Assembly (NCBI RefSeq): GCF_024166365.1
Contig: NC_064842.1
Coordinates: 10,325,001-10,389,000 of the forward strand
Source of the DNA: Elephas maximus indicus
Lineage: Eukaryota > Chordata > Mammalia > Proboscidea > Elephantidae
Length of the DNA stretch: 64,000 bases
Direction: 5' to 3'
A program made the position numbers and the translations under genes. The notes beneath the pieces are model-generated. The model saw only the letters and a list, made by a program, of their open reading frames with translations, was not told the DNA's origin and did not search any database. Position 1 is the first letter of the stretch, and the number at the start of each line of letters is the position of its first letter. Positions 1 to 13,800 of the stretch are shown piece after piece.

Positions 1-1040
1 GCTGGTTCAGTTTGAAACAAACATGAAGGGGAGACAATCAGAGAAAATCTTGTCTCCTTCTGTACAGAATTATGAGGTAAGCTTACAGTGAGTTTCTCTT
101 CACTTCTACGGGCACCCTCCTCTTTCTGGCTCCTTTCTTGGCTGACAAAGAGTCTGTCTTCAGAAACCAGTTAGGAGAGTTTGTATTGTAATGGCCTGAG
201 TGAGTGTTAATGAGGGCACAACCCGGGCAGAGACACAGGGAATGGAGAGGGAGAAGAAATATTTCAAAAGTGGAGTCTCTAAGGTTTGAATATGGGTACT
301 ATTCAACCCTTATTCAGTAATCCTTATTCAGGTAAGGATTTGAGTATGGATTGAATCAGGATTGAATAGGGGAGATAGTGGAGGGAGAAGTCAAGGGTGG
401 CTCCCTGGTTTCCAGCTTTGCGCTGCCAGGTACACAGTGAACTCAGAAAGAAACTAGTGTGGGAGGCAAAGGTGAGACTTTTGCTTGGGGCTGAATCTAG
501 GTACCCTGAAATTACAAGGCAAGGATTTCTCAAGGCATCTTGTTTTAAAGAGTACTGCGCTCTCTGCCAGTTAAGGCCCAAAGACCAACGCCCTGATTCT
601 GCAGTGAGATAAGATGTAAAAAGCTACAAGTACCTTTTTCTTCCCAGGTCCCCTAAATGATAAGCTCCTTGATGGCAGCTTTTTTTTTTTTTTTTAGTGA
701 TTGCTTTATTTTTATCCCGTTTAGATAGAATTCAAAAACGAGGGGAGAATCAAAAGACTTGGATATTTTTCTAAACTGGGTTCTTCAGTCCTGGATAGTT
801 GAAAGTAGTAGTTACGTTGTTCTCTCCGTCTCAGTCATCTAGGCTCCCTGGAGCTAAGCATTTGGAGTGAAGTGTGGGAGTCCTTGGGTCAATTGGGTTG
901 AATGTGTGCAGGGTGTGGGAGCTCTGCTGTGGGTGCTGGGGGAGGAAGAGGGGCAGGAGATAAAGATGGAAGGAAACTTGATCTTTGTCCACTTTGAGTT
1001 CAAGGACAGGGTTTTTTTGCCTTTGCTCACTGATGTTTCC
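1..1040. other. MTARC2 intron 3, no gene
   Basis: Anonymous intronic sequence with a poly-T run at 680-697. The piece at 381-425 (agtcaagggtggctccctgg) resembles an old mammalian repeat that I cannot name. Exon 3 of MTARC2 is not present. Confidence 0.5.
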
Positions 1041-1044
1041 CCAC

Positions 1045-1100
1045 CTGGCACAGTGCCTAGGACATGGTTGGTGCTCAATAAATATTTGTTGAGTGAATGG
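1045..1100 (+). mobile_element. L2 3'-end fragment
   Basis: gtgctcaataaatatttgtt preceded by gcacagtgcctaggaca is the recognisable 3' end of an ancient L2 (a MIR tail is the alternative). Confidence 0.55.
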
Positions 1101-1136
1101 CTGTTGTCGAAAGCGATTATTACTAGAGTAGAGCTG

Positions 1137-1330
1137 ACTGGTGGGGCAATGTTTAAGTGCTTAGCTGCTAACCAAAAGGTCGGCAGTTGGAACCCACCAG
1201 TGAGTCCACGGGAGAAAGACCTGGCGATCTCTGATAAAGATTACAGCGCAGGAAGCTCTACGGGGCAATTCTGCTCTGTCACTTGGGGTCGCAATGAGTT
1301 GGAGTTGACTTGATGGCACACCACAACAAT
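1137..1330 (+). mobile_element. AfroSINE, long form
   Basis: Head, ctaaccaaaaggtcggcagt B-box region and caatgagttggagttgactt tail are present. Flanked by imperfect duplicates of agagctgactgg / agagttgactgg, a plausible target-site duplication. Confidence 0.85.
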
Positions 1331-1688
1331 AACAGAGTTGACTGGCAGCAGGCCCGTCCCCTGTTTGATAAGGATATGGAAGGGGCACTGTGTAGGGAGC
1401 TGGCATGAGGACCAAGAAATATGAGGCCTGGGAGGCATCTTTGGCTTGAGCCCTACCTGCTGCCTCCAATTGAGTGCAGACATGGAGAGCCCCATGGAGG
1501 CTTAGCAGGCAGGACCCATACTCCAGCACTTACCTGGCTGTTCCTAGCCCCACAGTATCACCTCTCTCTGCTGGACACCACTCTTCTGTACTCAAGTAGT
1601 CTTGCTTCTGGGCTCTGCTTAGCTTTGCAGTTGGTCTAAGCGATTTCAGGGAACAGTGAGGCCTGATTATGCTGTGTTCTTGGTACAG

Positions 1689-1829
1689 GTGGCCTACCCG
1701 GACTGCAGCCCAATTTTGGTTCTCTCAGAAGCCTCCCTGGCAGATCTGAACACCAGGCTGGAGAAGAAAGCAAAAATGGAGCATTTCCGGCCAAATATCA
1801 TAGTGACGGGCTGCGGCCCTTTTGATGAG
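1689..1829 (+). CDS. MTARC2: MTARC2 coding exon 4
   Basis: 141 nt, phase 0 on both sides. Acceptor ggtacag, donor gag/gtaagc. Encodes [20 protein letters not shown] through [12 protein letters not shown], part of the MOSC domain. Same length as the matching MTARC1 exon at 40880-41020. Confidence 0.95.
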
Positions 1830-4800
1830 GTAAGCAGCCCACTGCCTTTGTGCGTCGTGCTCGGATGTGCTGTTCTAGATGTTCAGGGAACTGCTGTCTC
1901 CTTTGGAGTGCTAACTCAGCTCCTCCAAGGTTGGCAGTGGAGAAGACCTCTTCTTCCCCAAGATTCACCTTAACCTGGTGGAGTTTTTCTATATTGCTGA
2001 TGCCCTCACTTCACTGGCCTCAGGGGGGCACTGATTCCCATTTAGTGCTCTGGACCCGAGGAGACAATCCCAGCTCTAAATTTAAACAAGTCTGAGACTT
2101 CCTTTGCTATGTTAGTTGCCACACAGTTGCCTCCTACTGAGGGTGACTTTATGTATAATAAAATGAAAAGTTGCCCGGTCCTGCACCATTTTCATGATCT
2201 TGGGTATGTTTGAGCCCACTGTCGAGGCTATTGTGGCAATCCATCTCATTGAGGGTTTCCCTCGTTTTCGTTGTCCCCCTACTTTACCAAACATGATGAC
2301 TTTTTCTAGCATTTGGTCTTTCCTGATGATGTCCTAAGTAAATGAACCAAAGTCTTGCTATCCCTGCTTCTAAGGAACATTCTGGCTGTATTTCTTCTAA
2401 CACAGATTTGTTCTTTCTTTTGGCAATCTACAGTATATTGAATATTTTTTGCCAACACCGCAGTTTGAACGTTTCAATTCTTCTTCTGTCTTCCTTTTTC
2501 ACTATCCAACTTTCACACGAGTATGAGGCAATTCAAAGAGCTCCAGCTGCTAACCAAGAGGTCAGTAGTTTGAATCCACCAGACGCTTCTTAGAAACCCT
2601 ATGGGACAGTTCTTCTCTGTCGCTATGAGTCAGAATTGACTTGACAGCAGCGGGTGTGGATTTTTTTGGTTTGTCTTGAGTCAGACGCCTTAGTCACCAA
2701 AGTGACATCTTGCTTTTTAATACTTTTGAAGAGGCCTTTTGCAGAAGATTTGCCCAATACAAAACATTGCTTGATTTCTTAACTGCCACTTCCATGGATG
2801 TTGATGGTTGATCCAAATAGAATGAAATTCTTGGCAATGTCAATTTTAAGACTATGCTAGAATATATAATGGTAGCTCAGGCATAACTAAAGGAAAATTA
2901 ATATGAAGAAAACAGAAAACTCAGTAGTCTGACACACAGGTGTGGTTTACTCATCTGTACCACATAGGAGTGCCCTGAAAGATCTGAGACTCCTGGAAGC
3001 ACTAGACTCCAAAGTGGGGCCCAGAAGGATAAAGGAGTTGAGCTGTGAACGGTGTCCCCTGGCATCCCATGCAGTGGCCCCAGTTCTTTCCCAGGAGGCA
3101 TACATTCTCTCCTATGTGACTGACACCAGAAATGTCCTCTCTCCTCAAGGACACTCCCTTATGGCCTCATAGGGATAACCACACCAGAGCCCAGTAGTGA
3201 CCTGAGATCTGTACATCAATGCATAGAACTGAGTGTTGGTTTATAATATGAAACATCAGACATATTAAGCATTGTGGGGTGGGGTGGGCTAAACTTTCTG
3301 AGCATGGAAGGTAACAACTACAAATGCCATTTATTGGGTGTTTGCAGAGGCGTCTCTAAGTATGGCGGGTATGCTGCATGCCCTGGGCACCACTCGAAGT
3401 GGGGGTGCCACTGAGCAGTTTCCATTAATCATCGCAGTTTCCACTGTGCCAGCTGTGAGAGATCATTCGGCAAGTTAACACTAATACTTTTGTGTTTGAG
3501 AGCATCCATGGAACTCTGGTGGCACAGTGGCTTAAGAGCTCGACTGCTAACCAAAAAGTCAGCCGTTCAAATCCACCAGCTGCTCCTTGGAAACTCCATG
3601 GGGCAGTTCTAGTCTGTCCTATAGGGTTGCTATGAGTCAGAATCAACTGAATGGCAATGTTTTTTTTCTAGGGGCGGGGTATGGGTCAAGGGGAAACCCT
3701 GTTGGCGTAGTGGTTAAGAGTTTGGCCGCTAACCAAAAGGTCTGCAGTTCGAATCCACCAGGTGTTCCTTGGAAACCCTGTGGGGCTGTTCTACCCTGTC
3801 CTATAGGGTTGCTATAAGTTGGAATTGACTCTACGGTGATGGGTTATTTTTGGTTTATGGGTCAAGACACACTGTGTGATCTTGCTGTGCTGAGTGTTAA
3901 AAGAGAAGAAACTGAAAAAAATGACTTTGAGCACATCATAGACCAACTTTCATCAGTGAAAGCAAGGAAGGTATAGTCGTAATTTTCAAGCAGCGCCGTA
4001 ATGTGTTAAGTAAAAGATTAGCAAGCTTGACTTGTATTTTTGAGCTGAGACTGTAGGGTCGCTGTGAATCAGGATTGACAGCAGTGGGTTTATCATTATG
4101 GCAAAGTTATCTAAAAGATGGGTGTCAGATGTTTGGACGGGGCACAGAGGTATAGCAAGGGGGGTAGAGGTGGGCATTTGCCTCCTTGTGCAAGTCCGAG
4201 GGGGCACCAGGTGATGCACCGCAGGACGTTCTGAGGTGCCACAAAGATGAAAGGCGCCTGACTGAGGCAGCTGGACCAGAAGGGGGGAGGCGTTTCTGCT
4301 GACGAGTGACTGCTATCAATGTCTACTCATTTTTAAAATGGGGGGGTACGACTTAGAGGTTGCCCCCGGGCGCTCATCCCCCTGGCCACAGCCCTGCAGG
4401 GGCACAGTTTCGGTGCTTGCCGTAGGCGCTGTTTTCTGTAGGTGCACCCCTGTCCCTGGGTGCCAGGCGGTGTGTCTGGGACCCCTGGGTACAGAGATGA
4501 AAAGATGTGGATCCTACCCTTCAGAAGTTTTCAGCATGGTGAGAGGCGTGGCCACAAAGCAATGGGAAAAGTGTGAGAAGTGCTTTAAAGCACATGGTCA
4601 GAAGGTGCCAGGGATGCTTAGAAACAGGAATGGGTTAAATATGCCTAGGGAAGAGGTGTCGGGCGGGAGGGATCAGACCAAGCCCCACAGAGGCCGTGCA
4701 GTGTGGCCTGAACTCTGAAGAAGGGCTGGGAATGGTGTCGTGTGCGTGTAGACGAGGGCGAGTGGGGGTCACTGTGGGCAAGGACAACAGCCAGTCGGAA

Positions 4801-7800
4801 GGCCCAGAGGTGTGAGAGGCGCCCACGAATATTTCAGAATCTGGAGCAGGGTTGGTTTCATCCCAAGGGAAAGGACCGGAACTGTTTTTCTCCCCAGAAG
4901 TAAATCTAGATTTCCTGGGACCTGAAGTTTATATGATTTTTTTTTTAAGGGGAGGTCCTCTTTAAGAAAAAGAAAATAAAAACAAAATGAGGAGCAAGGC
5001 CTTGAAAAAGGGCGGTGCAAGTGAGAGGCCCTGACAAGTAAGCCTCACTACCAGTTGCCTGGAGTCCGTTTCGACTCATGGCACCTCCATGTGTGTCAGA
5101 GTGAAACTGCGCTTCATACGGTTTTGAATGGCTAATTTTTCACAAGTATATTACCAGGCCTTTCTTCCAAGGTGCCCTGTGGGTAGACTCTCGAACTGCC
5201 AATTTTTTGATTAGCGGCCGAGCACGTTAGCCATCTGCACTACCTATGGACTCAGTAAGCCTCATTTCTTCCCGGTGAATCTGCTTGTTTCTCCCTTTGC
5301 TAGTTCCCAGAGTTGTCCAGTTGAGCTGCACCTAAGTCCCAGGTCATTAAAATACTTTTTCAGCCCTGAATAAAATTTTCCTAGGATCTAGATTAGAAAT
5401 TTGTTCATGAAGCAATGTCCCTCCACAAGAATCGTCCATTATTTCCTGAGAAGCTTCCTTTTGCGGAGTAAGTTTTTCTGACATGTCTCCGTCGAAGGGT
5501 GAGTTGTTTTGGTATTAATTTTAGTTTAAGATCTTGAGCCAGGGATATAAGAAGAAAGATTTTCTCATGCCTGGCCGAAGATTTTGCTTTTCTGTAATGA
5601 GCGAATGGAAACCCAAGGCTAACGCAAGCCTATTCATGCTCTCTTAGGCAACTTGAATGGGCAGACTTTTTTTTTCTTTTGAATAATAAAATTTTAAATG
5701 ACTTTGTGTTCCCATAAACAGTCCATTTTTTGTTTTATTCCTGCGTTCCGTACCCATTGTGATGGGTTTACAGATATAATAAATGAAGTAGAGCTCTCAT
5801 TTCTATGAAAGAGTTCCCCAACTGTGGACATTTAATAAAAAAAAAAAAAATCTGCCTATCAAATGATGCTAACGTTGTCATTTCTTCTCCCTTAAATGAG
5901 GAAATCTGGTAGTTAAGGGTCAGTAGCATTAACCTGTCTACCTGGCGCCATTACACAAGTACGCCCTATCAATTAGTGGGGCCCTATTAAATATTAATGG
6001 ATAATATATGTGAATATTTAATAAACCAACAAATAAAAAAAACCCTGCAAACCTAAGCATGGTGCAAAAATTCAGGCTTTTGTTTATTGCAAAATTATAC
6101 AGCAGCGGGAAATGCACGGTGCTGTATTGACTCTTTGTGACCCAAAGTGCTTTGCACATTTTCCACGTACCTGAGAACATTAGGCAGGTTTTAGAAGCCT
6201 GCTTCGCTTGGGCCGGTACCGTGTTTGCGTGCGAAGAGTGCAGAGGTATGAGGTTTAGAAAAAAGAAAATTAACCAGCACTTCTTATCTCTGTAGCAGGC
6301 TATTGTGGGGTCAGTATTTCCTGAACTTTGGTCGCTGTCCTCCTGGTGAACAGGATTTGGCTGTCTTTCTGTTCAAAGAAAAGAAAATTTAAGTAGACTT
6401 TATTTTTCAGAGCAGTTAGAGGTTTATAGAAAATTGCAGAGAAAGTACTGACTTCCCAGTCCCCCTCCCCCACCCCTTATTAACCTCAGGTGGTCCATTT
6501 GGTACTGCTGATGAACTAATATTGATGAATTATTGTTAACTAAAGTCCACTAGAGTTCACTCTTTGTGTCGTACGGTCCTATGGGTTTTCACAAATGCAT
6601 AATGTCATATGTCCACCATTGTAGTACTGTACAGAATAGTGTCACTGCCCTAAAAATGCCCCGTACTTTACCTGTCATTCTGCCCCCTTCCCCTGAGCCC
6701 CTGACAACCGTTGATGCTTTTAATGTCACCATAGTGTTTCTGTTCTTGACTGTTGTGTGCGGTGTCTTGTTTTTGTCTCAGTTGTTACTCCCAATGCTGA
6801 AAGAACTGTGGAGGGGCTTTCGGGAAACTCAGTGTATTACCTGTCATTCAGGAAGTGCTTCTCAAAGAAGCTTCTAGAGATGCAGGAGATTTTGAAGCCA
6901 GGCAGCTGTGATTTGAATCCCAGCCCCACCACTCACTGGCTGTCTTAGCAGTACTGTTCTACCCAGCTGTTGGAAAACACAATTTTTGCAAATCACCATC
7001 AGCGGTCTTTCCAGTTCCCAGTGACCTGAGTTGGGGTGAGTTAGGATTTTATTTGGGTGCATAGATACGAAGCCTGTGCCCCTGGGTAAAAGTGTCAACC
7101 CCTCCCTGGCTTCAGGGATCTCTGAAGTAGCAATAATAATTACAAGTGGAAACACAGTAGTTTTAGCTCACATGTATTGATTGCCTACTAGGTAGCAGGT
7201 GCTGTGCCAGGCACACCACATGCATTGTCTCATTTGATCTTCATAGTTCCCCTTTCCGAATTGCTGGTCACAATCCACTCTTGGGCTGTAATATCAGTTT
7301 AGTGGGCCATGAGGAGCCTGGTGGTGCAGTGGTTAAGTGCTTGGCTGCTAACCAAACGGTCGGTGGCTTGAACCCACCAGCCGCTTCACAGGAGAAGGAT
7401 GGGGCAGTCTGCTTCCATAAAGATTGCAGCCTTGGAAACCCTATGGGACAGTTCTACTCTGTCTTGTAGGGTTGCTGTGAGTAGGAATTGACTCAATGGC
7501 AATGGGTCATAGGCCATGACCAGCACTTAAAAAAATAAAATGGAATAGAGTAGAATAGCAAATATCAGACTAACGACAAACACAAAGGTTAAGTAGTACT
7601 TGGCAAAACTTTCTTTAAATCATAGGCGATCTGCGTGTGCATGTGTGACAGTATTATGAAGTAATGTAAAATGATTTTTTTGCTGTGGGTCGTGGTGCAA
7701 AAAGCTTGAGGCAGGTGATGTTTTTGCTCCTTCTTCACAGAGGAGGAAACTGAGGCTCAGGGAAGGTGGTGTGACTTGCCCAGGGTCACAAAGCTAGTGT

Positions 7801-10800
7801 GCAGCGTAAGGACTTGCCCCCTGGCTATCCATCTGAAATGAAAGAGGACTCATACCTCACACCATCCACAGAAACTAATTTGAAATGGACCAAAGCCTAA
7901 ATATAAAACCAAAAATTATAAAGGTCACGGAAGAAAAAATAGGATCAACTCTAGAGGCCCTAATACATGGCATTAACAGGATACAAACCATAACTAACAA
8001 TACACAAACACCAGAAGATAAGCTAGATAGCTTGGATCTTCTAAAAATTAAACATTTATGTTCCACAAAAGACTTCACCAAAAGAGTAAAAAGAGAACCT
8101 ACGGACTGGGAAAAAAAATTTGGCTATGAAAATCCTGACGAAGGCCTAATCTCTAAAATCTACAGGAAAATCCAATACCTCTACAACAAAAAGACAAGTA
8201 ATCCAATTAAAAAATGGGCAAAGGATATGAACAGGCTCTTCATTAAAGAAGACATTCCAACAGCTAACATATACATGAGGAAATGCTGGTGAACACTAGC
8301 TATTAGAGAAATGCAGATCAAAACCACAATGAGAAACCATCTCACCCCAGCATTACTGGCATGAATCAAAAAAAACAGAAAATAACAAATGTAGGAGAGG
8401 CTGCGGGGAGATTGGAACTATTATGCACTGCTGGTGGGAATGCAAAATGCTACAACTATTTTGAAAAATGATATGGTGCTTCGTTAAAAAGCAAGAAATA
8501 GAAATACCATATGATCCAGCAATCCCACTCCTAGGAATATATCCTAGAGAAGTAAGAGCCATCACAGGAATAGACGTATGCATACCTGTGTTCATTGCAG
8601 CATTGTTCACAATAGCAAAAAGATGAAAACAACCTAGATGCCTGTCATGGATTGAGTTATGTCCCCCCAAAAATGTGTATATCAACTTGGTTAGGCTGTG
8701 ATTCCCAGTATTGTACGGTTGTCCTCCATTTTGTGATTGTAATTTTATGTTGAGAGGATTAGGGTGCGATTGTAACATCACCCTCACTCAGGTCACCTCT
8801 CTGATCCCAGGTAAAGAGAGCTTCCCTGGGGTGTGGCCTGTACCACCTTTTATCTCTCAAGAGATAAAAGGGAAGGGAAGCAAACAGAGAGTTGGGGACC
8901 TCATACCACCAAGAAATCAGCCCCAGGAGCAGAGCGTGTCCTTTGGACCCAGGGTCACTGCACCTGAGAAGCTCCTCGACATGGGAAGACTGAGGACAAG
9001 GACCTTCCTCCAGAGCTGACAGAGAGAGAAAGTCTTCCTCTGGAGCTGATGCCTTGAATTGTAGGGAATTAAATTTCTCTTTGTTAAAGCCATCCACTTG
9101 TGATATTTCTGTTATAGCAGAACTAGAGGACTAAGACAATGCCTATCAACAGATGAATGGATAAACTTGCCAATTGCCAATCTGACACAAAGGGTCCTTG
9201 TCTTTTCTGGATTAAGAATACACGTGAAAGACAAACTTTATCTTCAGCAAGGTTTATTTTGCTTGAGTCAAGCAAAAGGAGTCAGCGGGGATCTAAGCCT
9301 CTCTAAAAGACTGACTTGAAAAGGGGAGCAAGGCTAGGGCTTACGTGGGTTCGGTGGAGACAATAGAGTAATGAATATTTAGTGGGCTTCTTTCAAGGGG
9401 CAGATACTTCTCAGAATGGTGGTGCATGTTAATTAGGTTGCCCATGCATCTGGAATCCAAGATGGGACCCCCTGATAGTCAAGATGGAGTCCTCTCAGCA
9501 GCCCTTGGCATCACATTATGGGATATAGCGCAAGCACACTGATTTTTGGCACTACATCATCATCTTCGGAGGGCTAAGGAAGGTCAAAGAGCGGTCACAC
9601 TTTGTTCTTCTGTGCATGCGGGAGCCTGTAAAGGGGGAGGGACTAGAAAAACACTAAGAAGGATATAGTAATTCACAGGTTGTTTTAGTCTTATCTCTTG
9701 GTGACAGAGTGTGGTTCTTGTTTACCCAACTTCCAGATAGTAATCTTTTAACAGCTCTTTTGTTCCTCCAGCACAGTTAACCTTATCTGTCTCAAAACTA
9801 TGGTACATACACACAATAGAGTACTACAAGGATAAAGAACAGTGATGAATCTGTGAAGTGTCTCACAACATGGATGAATCTAGAGGGCATTATGCTGAGT
9901 GAAATAAGTCAATCTCAAAAGGACAAGTATTATATGAGATCACTACTATAAAAACTCATGAAAAGGTTTACACACAAAAAGAAACAACCTTTCATGGTTA
10001 CAGAGCTGGAGGGGAGGGATAGGGATGGAAAAACACTAAATAGACAATAGGTAAGTGGTAACTTTGGTGGAGGGTAAGACAGTACTCGACACTGGGGAAG
10101 CCGGCACAACTCGTCCAAGGCAAGGTCGTGGAAGCTCCGTAGACACATCCAAACTCCCCGAGGGACCAAATTTCTGGGCCGAGGGCTGTGGGGACCATGG
10201 TCTCAGGGAACATCTAGCTCAATTTGGCATAACATAGTTTATAAAGAAAATGGACTTCCTAATTTGGTGAGTAGTGTCTGGGGTTTTAAAAGCTTGTAAG
10301 CGGCCATCTAAGATACTCTACTGGTCTCACCCCATCTGGAGCAAGGGAAATAGAAGAAAACCAAAGACACAAGAGAAAGATTAGTTCAAAGTTCTAAGGG
10401 GCAATAATACCACAGCATCCACCAGACAGAGTCCAACACACTAGCTGGTGCCCGGCTACTACCGCAGACTGCTCTGACAGGGATCATAGTAGAGGGTCCC
10501 AGTCAGAGCTGGAGAAAAATGTAGAACAAAATTCTAACTCACAAAAAAAAAAAAAAAAGAGAGAGAGATAGAGAATGGAGAAAGCCTGAGAATATGGCCC
10601 CTGGATACCCTTTTAACTCAGTACTGAAGCCATTCCTGAGGCTCACCCTTCAGCCAAAGATTAGATAGGCCCATAAAACAAAATGAGATTAAATGGGCAC
10701 ACCAACCCAGGCGCAAGGACGAGAAGCAGGAGAGGACAGGAAAGCTGATAATGGGGAACCCAAGGTCGAGAAGGGGAGAGTGTTGACATGTCATGGGGTT

Positions 10801-13800
10801 GGCAACCAATGTCACAAAAACAAAATGTGTGTTAATTGTTTAATGAGAAACTTGTTTGCTCTGTAAACCTTCATCTAAAGTACAATTTAAAGAAAAGAAA
10901 GAAACAACAACAACAAAAAGAAATTAAGACTTCTGGCCCAGATCTTCAAAAAAAAAAAGACTTTTCTTTTTGTGCACACGTCAAATGTGTTAAGTGAGGA
11001 AATGCTTCTCTATTTTGAGGCAAAGCAAGAAATTTTGATGGAAAGAATGTCAAGGACATGAAGGAGTGGCTTTGGAAAATTGTGATAACATGTATCAAAA
11101 TTAGGTGGCACAGTGGTTGAGAGTCTAATTCCTTTTGCTTTTTCCTTCTCTCTTTGGTGTGAAGAAAGACCCTTAATCACAGAGGCTTCCCAGATTCTCT
11201 GACATGAACTTTTTGCTTTTTTTTTCTTTTTTAAGCAAACATGTATTGCCCATATGTCCCAGGCTCTTTTGTAAGTTAACCCATTTAATCCTTCTCCCAT
11301 GAGGCCTATTTCTCAAGAGTTCCTTCACCTCCCTTTTTCTGGTTAATCACTGGCCATGAATGGACAAGCCTGTGGGTAGAGACCCTGGAGATCTGAATTA
11401 GGGCAAGGATTTCACCATTGAATTGTGTTTCTTGTCACTCAGCAGCCTTGCAATATGTGACGAGCAGCCCAGAGCAGCACAGGCCGCTGCCTTTGGGAAG
11501 TGTGCCCGCAGCCATCTCTCCTGGCCTCTGCCGTTGGTGGGGTGGGACCCCTCCTGGTCTTATTCAAGGCAGAGCCCTGAGGGGTTGATGAGGCCCTGGT
11601 ACGGGGTCCGCTAGGCACTGAGATTCTCCCCTGAGTGGGGGTGTCCAAATCAGCATGTACACAGCAGAGAGAAACAGCCACACCTCAAGACCTCTTCTTT
11701 TCCTTTTTATCACCTGATACTGGTGTTGCTAAAAATAGGTACAGGCAGTCCCCAGGTTACAAGCAAGATCCGTTCCTACATGTGTCTTTAAGTCGAATTG
11801 GCAGGTAAGTCGCAGCGGGGGCATAGGGCGAGGCTGGAAGCCTCTGCAGTGATTTAAAAGCGAAGGTGACCCTGATGGAGAATTGTTGTGAGTAGGGGTT
11901 TTTTTATTTAGGGGTTGGTTCAGTCGTTTCCAAGTGAGGGCAAACTAACATAACATTAAAGGGCACCTTGGAGTGTCCATAAATCAGAGGTCTGTAACCG
12001 GGAACTTACTGCAGCCTACAGGAAGGGAAGCCAGCTTTGCAGAAACCTTTCCTCCTGCCAGGATTTTCCAGCTGCAGGTGCCTCAAACAGCAGGTCCCTC
12101 CTGGTACATTTTGGTGCAGTTAGGTTTGCAGTAATGCATCTCCCATGATTCCGTAGGAGCACAGAGGAACTAGTGCGTGACATGAGGATACTTGTACTTT
12201 AAGAATAATGTAAATTGCGTCTGTAAATGGTGTTGCACAAACCTGAGGTCATGAGAAAGCCCCCAGGGAGTCTGAAACCAGATTGCAGAGATGGGGGAAA
12301 GTTCTTACTGACTCAATTCAAGCAACTTCTTCAGATAAAGCTTAATTTTCCTAAGTATGAAATTAACTAGTTTTAAAAAAAAATAACACATATTCTACGT
12401 ACAGTTGGAAAAATACAGAAAAGTAAAAAATATAAAAATCACTCATCATCCTATCAGAAGGTAGCTTATGATAATATTTTGTTGCATTTCTAATATTGCT
12501 TACTGGTATTGTGTATAAACATACATTATTTTGTACATTTTTAATTTTTAAAAATATTGTGGTAAAATAAGTATTTATAATATTTTAATTATACTGTACT
12601 TAATATTTATAATAAATATAATTTAATGTTATAATTTTTATAGGTTATATATAAATATAGACAATTTGCTCTTTAACCATTTTTAATCATACAATTCGGT
12701 GGCATTAATGGCCGTCACAGTGTCGTGCAAGCATCACTACTACTTCTAAAATTTTTTCATCATCTGAAACAGAAACTCTGTACCTGTTAAGCAATAAGTC
12801 TCCATTCTGCCATCCCCCCAGCCACTGGTAACTTCTCATCTATTTTTTGTCTCTAGGCATTAACTTAGGAAACCCTGGTGGTGTAGTGGTTAAGTGCTAT
12901 GGCTGCTAACCAAAGGGTCGGCAGTTCAAATCCACCAGGCGCTCCTTGGAAACTCTATGGGGCAGTTCTACTCTGTCCTGTAGGGCTGCTATGAGTCGGG
13001 ATCGACTCGACGGCACTGGGATGCATTAACTTATTCTAGATATTTCATAGAACTGGGCTCATACAGCATTTGTCCTTTTTGTCTGCCTTACTTCACTCAG
13101 CATAATGTTTTCAAGGTTCGCTCGTGTTGTACCATGCATCAGAGCTTTATTTCTCTTCATGACTGAATAATATTCTGTTGTATGAACATGGCACGTTTTG
13201 TTTATCCATTCCTCTGTTGATGGGCACTTGGAGGGTTTCCACCTTTTGGCTACTGTGAATCATGCTTCAGTGAGCATCGATGTAGAAGTATCTGTTTGAG
13301 TCCCTGTTTTCAATCTTTTTGGGTATATACCTAGGAGTGTAATTGCTGGGTCATATGGTAATTCTAGGAGTCCATGGGTGGCACAAATGGTTGAGCGTTG
13401 GGCTACTAACCAAAAGGTTAATAGTTCGAAGCCGTCCAGAGGTGCCTTGGAAGAAAGGCCCAGCGGTCTGCTTCCGAAAAGCCACAGCCATGAAAGCCCT
13501 ATGGTGCAAAGTCTCAGAGAAGAAACTAGTCGACAGGGCTAATAGCTTACATGAGCCGTGGCTTCATCCACCCAGAGACCAGAAGAACTAGATGGTGCCC
13601 AGCTGCCACTACCGATCATTCTGATCAGGGCCATGAAAGATGGGAGAATGGGAGAAAATGAAGAACAGAACTCAAATTATTAAGAAGTCCAGACTTACTG
13701 GACCAGTTGAGACTAGAGACTATTGCCCTGAGATACTTTTTAAACCTTGAACTGAAATTATCCCCTGAGGTCACCTTTTGCCAAAATAATAGATTGGTGC

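Larger units (their letters stand above)
7830..10915 (+). mobile_element. L1 LINE, 5' truncated, with two LTR insertions
   Basis: An open stretch at 7885-8292 encodes the C-terminal part of L1 ORF2 ([38 protein letters not shown]). L1 ORF2-end sequence continues to 8642, 9144-9167 and 9795 on, then the 3' UTR with the block gctgataatggggaacccaa and an A-rich caacaacaacaa end. Two solo LTRs (8643-9138, 9168-9794) interrupt it. Removing them leaves about 1.96 kb. The reading frame is broken after 8292, so it is not active. Confidence 0.88.

Noticed and set aside
1-1688. MTARC2 exon 3 expected upstream of exon 4
   Set aside because: No sequence matching [12 protein letters not shown] or its splice frame was found; the exon must lie left of the window.
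7885-8292. 135-codon frame as a host gene
   Set aside because: Sequence is the C-terminal part of L1 ORF2 in a truncated L1.
11100-11127. ggtggcacagtggttgagag as a SINE
   Set aside because: Only about 20 bp of head-like sequence with no body or tail; could be a remnant but too short to call.
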